From NCBI RefSeq assembly GCF_030272615.1, contig NC_081407.1, positions 264,416,574 through 264,480,573 of the forward strand: a stretch of DNA of 64,000 bases, in the 5' to 3' direction. A model generated the notes under the pieces. It was not told the origin of the DNA, made no database searches, and was given only the letters and a program-made list of their open reading frames with translations. This document shows positions 59,641 through 64,000 of this stretch, one piece after another. Positions within the stretch are counted from its first letter, which is position 1, and every line of letters starts with the position of its first letter. The position numbers and the translations under genes were made by a program. This DNA comes from Cryptomeria japonica (taxonomy: Eukaryota > Streptophyta > Pinopsida > Cupressales > Cupressaceae).

Positions 59641-60473
59641 GAAATGCAACAATATATGGAATTCTTCAAACGACGGCAAATCAATTTTGCCTGGTCATAT
59701 GCAGACATGTTAGGGTTGGATCCAGAGCTTATTATGCATCACTTAAATGTCAGTCCAAGAGCCAAACCAGTTAAACAAAAATTAAGGAAAATGCATCCGC
59801 ATATTGCTCATGTAGTCAAAGCAGAATTAAAGAAATTATTGGATGTCGGATTCATCAGACCTATAGCTTATCCTCAATGGGTATCCAACATCATTCCTAT
59901 TTCCAAACCAGATAAAAGTATCAGAATATGCATAGACTTCAGAGATCTTAATAATGCATGTCCAACGATGACTTTCCTTTGCCTAACATTGACATCATTG
60001 TATATTTAACTGCTGGACACTCCATGTTTTCTCTAATGGATGGTTTCTCCAGATACAATCAAATTAAAATATCACCTAAAGATCAAGAAAAGATAGCTTT
60101 CACATGCCCATGGGGTACTTTCTGCTGGAACGTCATGCCTTTTGGACTAAAGAACGCGGGCGCTACATATCAAAGAGCTATGACAACGATATTCCATGAC
60201 ATGATGCATACATTCATGGAATATTATGTGCATGACATCTTGGTAAAATCATACAACAGAGAAGCCCATATAGGAATACTAGAAAAGATCTTTGACAGGT
60301 TAGAACAGTATAAGCTACGGCTCAATCCTAGGAAATATGCCTTTGGTGTCTTTTCAAGCAAGCTATTGGGATACATTGTTTCAACTAGAGGTATCGAATT
60401 AGATCTATCTAAGGTCAAAGAAATCATGGAGATGGCATCTCCCAGGAATATCAGTCAACTCATATCACTCTAA
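59641..60473 (+). pseudogene. Reverse transcriptase of element F
   Basis: Motifs in order: FAWSYADMLGLDPELIMHHL, KPVKQKLRKMHP, VGFIRPIAYPQWVSNI, ICIDFRDLNNACP, a one-base deletion at about 59963, DDFPLPNID, FSLMDGFSRYNQI, FTCPWGTFCWNVMPFGL and ATYQRAM. The active site at about 60224-60235 reads YVHD instead of YVDD, so one catalytic Asp is His. Ends at TAA 60471. Confidence 0.88.
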
Positions 60474-61031
60474 GGCAGACTCTAGTCAATTAGAAGATTT
60501 GTTGCTCAACTGGTAGATAAATGTCAACCATTTACTCATCTATTACACAAAAATGTTCATTTCAAGTGGGACCATCAATGTGAGGATGCATTCAACAAGA
60601 TCAAGGCATATCTCATTCAACCACCTATCCTAATGTCGCCAATTCTAGGAAAGCCATTGTTACTCTATGTATCGACCACCGAAGTATCATTAGGAGTTCT
60701 ACTTGCACAACAGGTTGATGAAGTAAAAGAACGAGCCATCTACTACATTAGCAGAACACTAGCAGAATACAAGATCAAATATTCTCCAATATAAAAAGCA
60801 TGCTTGGCGGTAGTTTTTGCTTCTCAAAAATTAAGACACTATCTACTATCTCACTCCATCAAGTTGATAGATAAAATCGATCTATTGAAGTATTTACTCA
60901 GCAAGGAAACATTAATAGGACAACAAGCAAAATGGATCATGATCCTAATTGAGTTTGATATTGAATATGTTGATAGAAAAGTTATAAAGGGACAAGTCAT
61001 TGCAGACCAACTAGCCGAGGCACCGCTTTAG
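60474..61031 (+). pseudogene. RNase H (first) of element F
   Basis: SIRRFVAQLVDKCQPF, FKWDHQCEDAFNKIK, LLYVSTTEVSLGVLLAQ, YYISRTLAEYKIKYSP, RHYLLSHSIKLI and DQLAEAPL, the standard Gypsy RNase H order. It has stops near 60474, 60486, 60792 and 61029. Confidence 0.83.
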
Positions 61032-61079
61032 GATAATCGTCCTTTACAGATTGAGTTTCCCGATGTTGATATCTTAAAA

Positions 61080-61480
61080 GTCAAAACAAAAACATGGCAA
61101 TTATACTTTGATGGTTCAAATACACAACATGGATCAGGAGCAGGTATTCTATTCGTCACACCACAAGGTCATACAATTCCAAAAGCATACAAATTAAGTT
61201 TTCCATGCACCAACAATACAATAGAATATGAAGCTTTGGTTACAGGTATCAAAATGGATATAGAATGGAACATTACACAACTTCAAGTCTTTGGAGACTC
61301 TCAGCTTGTCATCAATCAAATCAATGATGATTAATCTAACAAAGGATGAGAAGTTAATGCCATATAAAAATATGGTTGATGATATCAAGAAATACTTTGT
61401 AGAAATAACTTTTCACTAGATTCCAAGGAATGAAAACAAAGAAGAAGATGCCATGAAAACACTTGCTTCTCTCCTTCAGA
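61080..61480 (+). pseudogene. Second RNase H domain of element F
   Basis: WQLYFDGSNTQHGSGAGI at 61095, TNNTIEYEALVTGI and VFGDSQLVINQI supply the Asp, Glu and Asp of an RNase H catalytic centre. After a frameshift near 61330 come KDEKLMPYKNMVDDIKKYF and IPRNENKEEDAM. This extra domain, distinct from the first, is the hallmark of the Tat group. Confidence 0.8.
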
Positions 61481-62800
61481 CATAGGAAAATCAACAACAT
61501 TATGAATTCTTGGTGGAAGAGTTGTTTTACCCTGCTCATAATTTTCCCAATTCCCAAACTATTTGTCACCTTGTTGGGCATGATTCTTCCCATTATGGCC
61601 AAACTTAGACATACCTGAAAGATAACACTCTACCTCCTGACTTATCAAAAAACCAAAAGAGAAACTTTATTCGCCAATCCTCCCATTATACTCTTGTCGC
61701 GAATACCCTGTTTAAACAAGGTCTCGATGGTACTCTTTTAAGATGTCTCGAATAAGAATAATCTAAGAAGGCCTTGAATGAAGTCCATAACAACATTTGT
61801 GGCACTCATTCAAGTGGTCTTACCCTTTCGAAAAAACACATATGCTTGGGCTATTATTGGCCAACTATGGACGAGATTCTTTCCAAATAGCTAGAACATG
61901 CAAACAATGTCAGATCCATGGGACTTTGATTCATGCACAAGTGCAAGAACTTCATGCTTTGGCAACATCTTGGCCTTTCTGCCAATGGGGTCTTGATCTA
62001 ATAGGAAAGATAAATCCTTCTTCATCTAATGGTCACAAATTCATCCTTGTAGCTACAAAATATTTCACAAAATGGATTGAGGTAGTACCTCTCATCAATA
62101 TCATAGAAAAACAAATTGCTGCATTTATCTTGAATTACATCATCTGTCGCTATGGAATACCCATGATCATTATCACTGATAATGGGAGGCAGTTCAAGAA
62201 TCAGGATGTACAATAGCTATGTGAGAAATTCAAGATTCAACACAGAAATTCCACACCCTACTATCCCCAAGGAAATGTGCAAGCAGAAGCATCAAACAAA
62301 ACTATTTGAAAATCCTCAAAAAGATAGTGAATGATGTTGCAAGAGATTGGCATATTCAATTGAACCCTTCTCTATGGGCCTACCGTACTAGTATCCACAC
62401 ACCCACAAGTGCCACACCTTTCTCTTGTGTTTATCGATCAGAAGCAATACTGCCAATAGAAGTAGAGATACCTTCTCTATGAGTATCATTATAAGGTCTT
62501 ATCCCAGATGAAGAACAATGAGTATCTAGATTGGAAGAGTTAAAATTGATCCATGAATGAAGACAAAATGCCTATGATCATTTAAAGGTATATCAGCAAA
62601 GAATGTGTCGCAGTTATAATCATAAGGTCAAACCGAGAATATTTCAAATTGGGGAACTAGTACTAAAAGAAAATCCACGCAACCAAGCAGATCAAGAAAT
62701 GATAGAAAAGTTTGAACCAAATTGGTTAGGTCCATTTGTAGTCATAGCAATATTTGGGTCAGGAGCATATCACCTATCAACATAGGACAGGGATCAACTT
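61481..62800 (+). pseudogene. Integrase of element F (decayed)
   Basis: N-terminal zinc region: NTLFKQGLDGTLLRCL, NEVHNNICGTHSSG, GYYWPTMDEIL and CKQCQIHG. Core: WPFCQWGLDLIGK (Asp about 61995), FTKWIEVVPL, ITDNGRQFKNQDVQ (Asp about 62177) and PYYPQGNVQAEASNKT (Glu). The C-terminal part NHKVKPRIFQIGELVLKEN and WLGPFVVIAIFGSGAYHL (62620-62780) is in another frame. At least three frameshifts and many stops. It would insert the cDNA into the genome. Confidence 0.83.
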
Positions 62801-63336
62801 GAGGAACCCATCAATAGCATGCATCTGAAGAAGTTTTATGTCAAAGCGGAAAAATCCGAAAACAATGAAAAAGAGGAAAAATCCAAAAAAAAGTAAAAAA
62901 GCAGAAAATCCAAAAAAAAACAAATATGAGAAAAAGTGCAATAAAAACAAATGGTGAAAACTTGGCAAATAGGCGCTATCTGTCCACTATCTCTTCCATA
63001 TATTAGTTCATGCTTCCTTCCACTTGCATTAATTTTTTTAGATTTTTCAATTGTTTTCAACTGATATTTATATTTATTTTTATTAAAAAACAAACTATTG
63101 GAAGAAACTAATTTAAAAAGTCATGAGGCTGAGTAGAACAATGAAAATTCATTGCTAAATTAAAATGCATGCAAATTTATTTGAATGTTGGAAACCTTAA
63201 GTGAATTTGTTCTAGTGAACTAAGTAAGGACTAGGAAAATGATACAAGTAGATAATTTAATTCATGCAATTTTAACACATTCAGATCATCTTTGCCAAAT
63301 CATTTTCATTTCTAATTCAATTACAATAATTATAAT
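62801..63336 (+). other. 3' internal end of F
   Basis: A-rich tail with AAAAATCCAAAAAA runs (62860-62950), then GGTGAAAACTTGGCAAATAGG (about 62953), shared with element B. 63025-63336 repeats 44318-44628. No typical polypurine tract is seen directly before 63337. Confidence 0.6.
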
Positions 63337-64000
63337 TGTATACACCTAAAAATGGTTTGAAGATATTTAATTAAATAAGCAATTATTTAATTAATCCCCC
63401 TTCCTAATTTAATTGACTTCATTAGGCAATTTGATTAAAATCTCCCTTTCATCTACTTATTAATAAATCTAAGGAATTATTCATTAGGTTCATTCCATAG
63501 TCCCCTTTGATTAATTAATTTAAATTAATTAGTCTTCCCCCTCATTTCAATCAATTCTTCTAATCCCCTAATTAATTAAAACAAATCAATTTATGAGTTA
63601 TTGAAAATTAATGAGTCTTCTCCTAGTATTTGAATTTTTAAATTCAAATTACCCACAAGCCTCCAAACTTCTAACCTCCTAACCTAGCCATCCCTCTAAC
63701 CTAACCCATTCCACCTAACCTTGGGTTTAACCAACCCTATCCTATCTTGCACATTCTAACCTCCTTATCCTAACCTCCTATGGTAAGGATATTCTTCCCT
63801 TGAGACACATGGCACTTTGGCCACATGTCTCCTCTCTTGAACACTTGCCCTTTTATGAGCAAGGCTTCTTGACACTTGTCACCACAGAGATGACAAGTGT
63901 CCCTTGCTCCAACCTCTTATCCAACTTCCTCTAATTTCACCCTTGATATCTTCAGACTCAATCTTGACCATTGATTCCTGCCACCTCACCCTTGGCCTTG
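63337..64000 (+). repeat. 3' LTR of F (runs off the window)
   Basis: TGTATACACCTAAAAATGG onward, colinear with 44629-45292 (ATTAATTAATCCCCCTTCC, TCTAACCTCCTAACCTAGCC, GAGATGACAAGTGTCCC). The window ends just before its TATA box. Confidence 0.88.

Larger units (their letters stand above)
44629..64000 (+). mobile_element. Ty3/Gypsy retrotransposon F (Tat type), split by Copia C
   Basis: Order on the plus strand: 5' LTR (44629-45362 and 53031-53453), primer site, long leader, gag, protease, RT, RNase H, a second RNase H, integrase, 3' LTR from 63337 running off the window. RT before integrase is the Gypsy order. A second RNase H of the WQLYFDGS type between the first RNase H and integrase marks the Tat group (Ogre, Retand and relatives). 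The coding part has more than twenty stops and several frameshifts, so the copy is dead. It is old enough to have received Copia C in its 5' LTR. Confidence 0.87.

Overview
This window looks like intergenic DNA from a large, repeat-rich plant nuclear genome. A gymnosperm such as a conifer is my best guess, from the retrotransposon content, the depth of nesting and one intron-containing plant O-methyltransferase gene. Nothing prokaryotic is present. The species is inferred, not proven.

Region 1 (1-31426) is one nest of mobile elements. The outermost layer is the 3' LTR of a Copia element (E, body left of the window). It is split by a minus-strand Copia element (A, 234-30284). A is broken twice. 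A gag-pol-less Gypsy-type element (B, 5036-10310) sits in the gag zinc knuckle of A and itself carries a solo LTR (G, 7555-8332, target duplication CATAT). A giant DNA transposon (D, 11187-28929, about 17.7 kb) sits in the 5' LTR of A.

Element D is the most unusual object here. It has imperfect terminal inverted repeats starting GGGT and a probable 4-bp target duplication. It contains a 7-kb satellite array bounded by purine and pyrimidine microsatellites and by inverted arms, a decayed transposase gene on the plus strand, a ~359-bp tandem array, and a second, six-exon gene on the minus strand that I cannot identify. Palindromic boxes centred on GATATC recur at the left side, upstream of the transposase, and upstream of the second gene near the right end.

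Region 2 (31427-35650) is old decayed DNA: an unknown minus-strand pseudogene, a LINE RNase H fragment, a long GA array, a near-perfect hairpin and an unidentified ORF.

Region 3 (35655-40197) is the only apparently intact host gene, a three-exon class II plant O-methyltransferase (346 residues) with a TATA box. Its upstream region and first intron both consist of tandem duplications. 40198-44189 is AT-rich with nothing recognisable.

Region 4 (44318-64000) is a decayed Ty3/Gypsy element of the Tat type (F, with two RNase H domains), whose 5' LTR is split by a nearly complete Copia element (C, 45368-53025, target duplication CTATA). C keeps one reading frame from gag to RNase H but carries eight stop codons, nearly all explained by C-to-T changes. 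No tRNA, rRNA or CRISPR was recognised.
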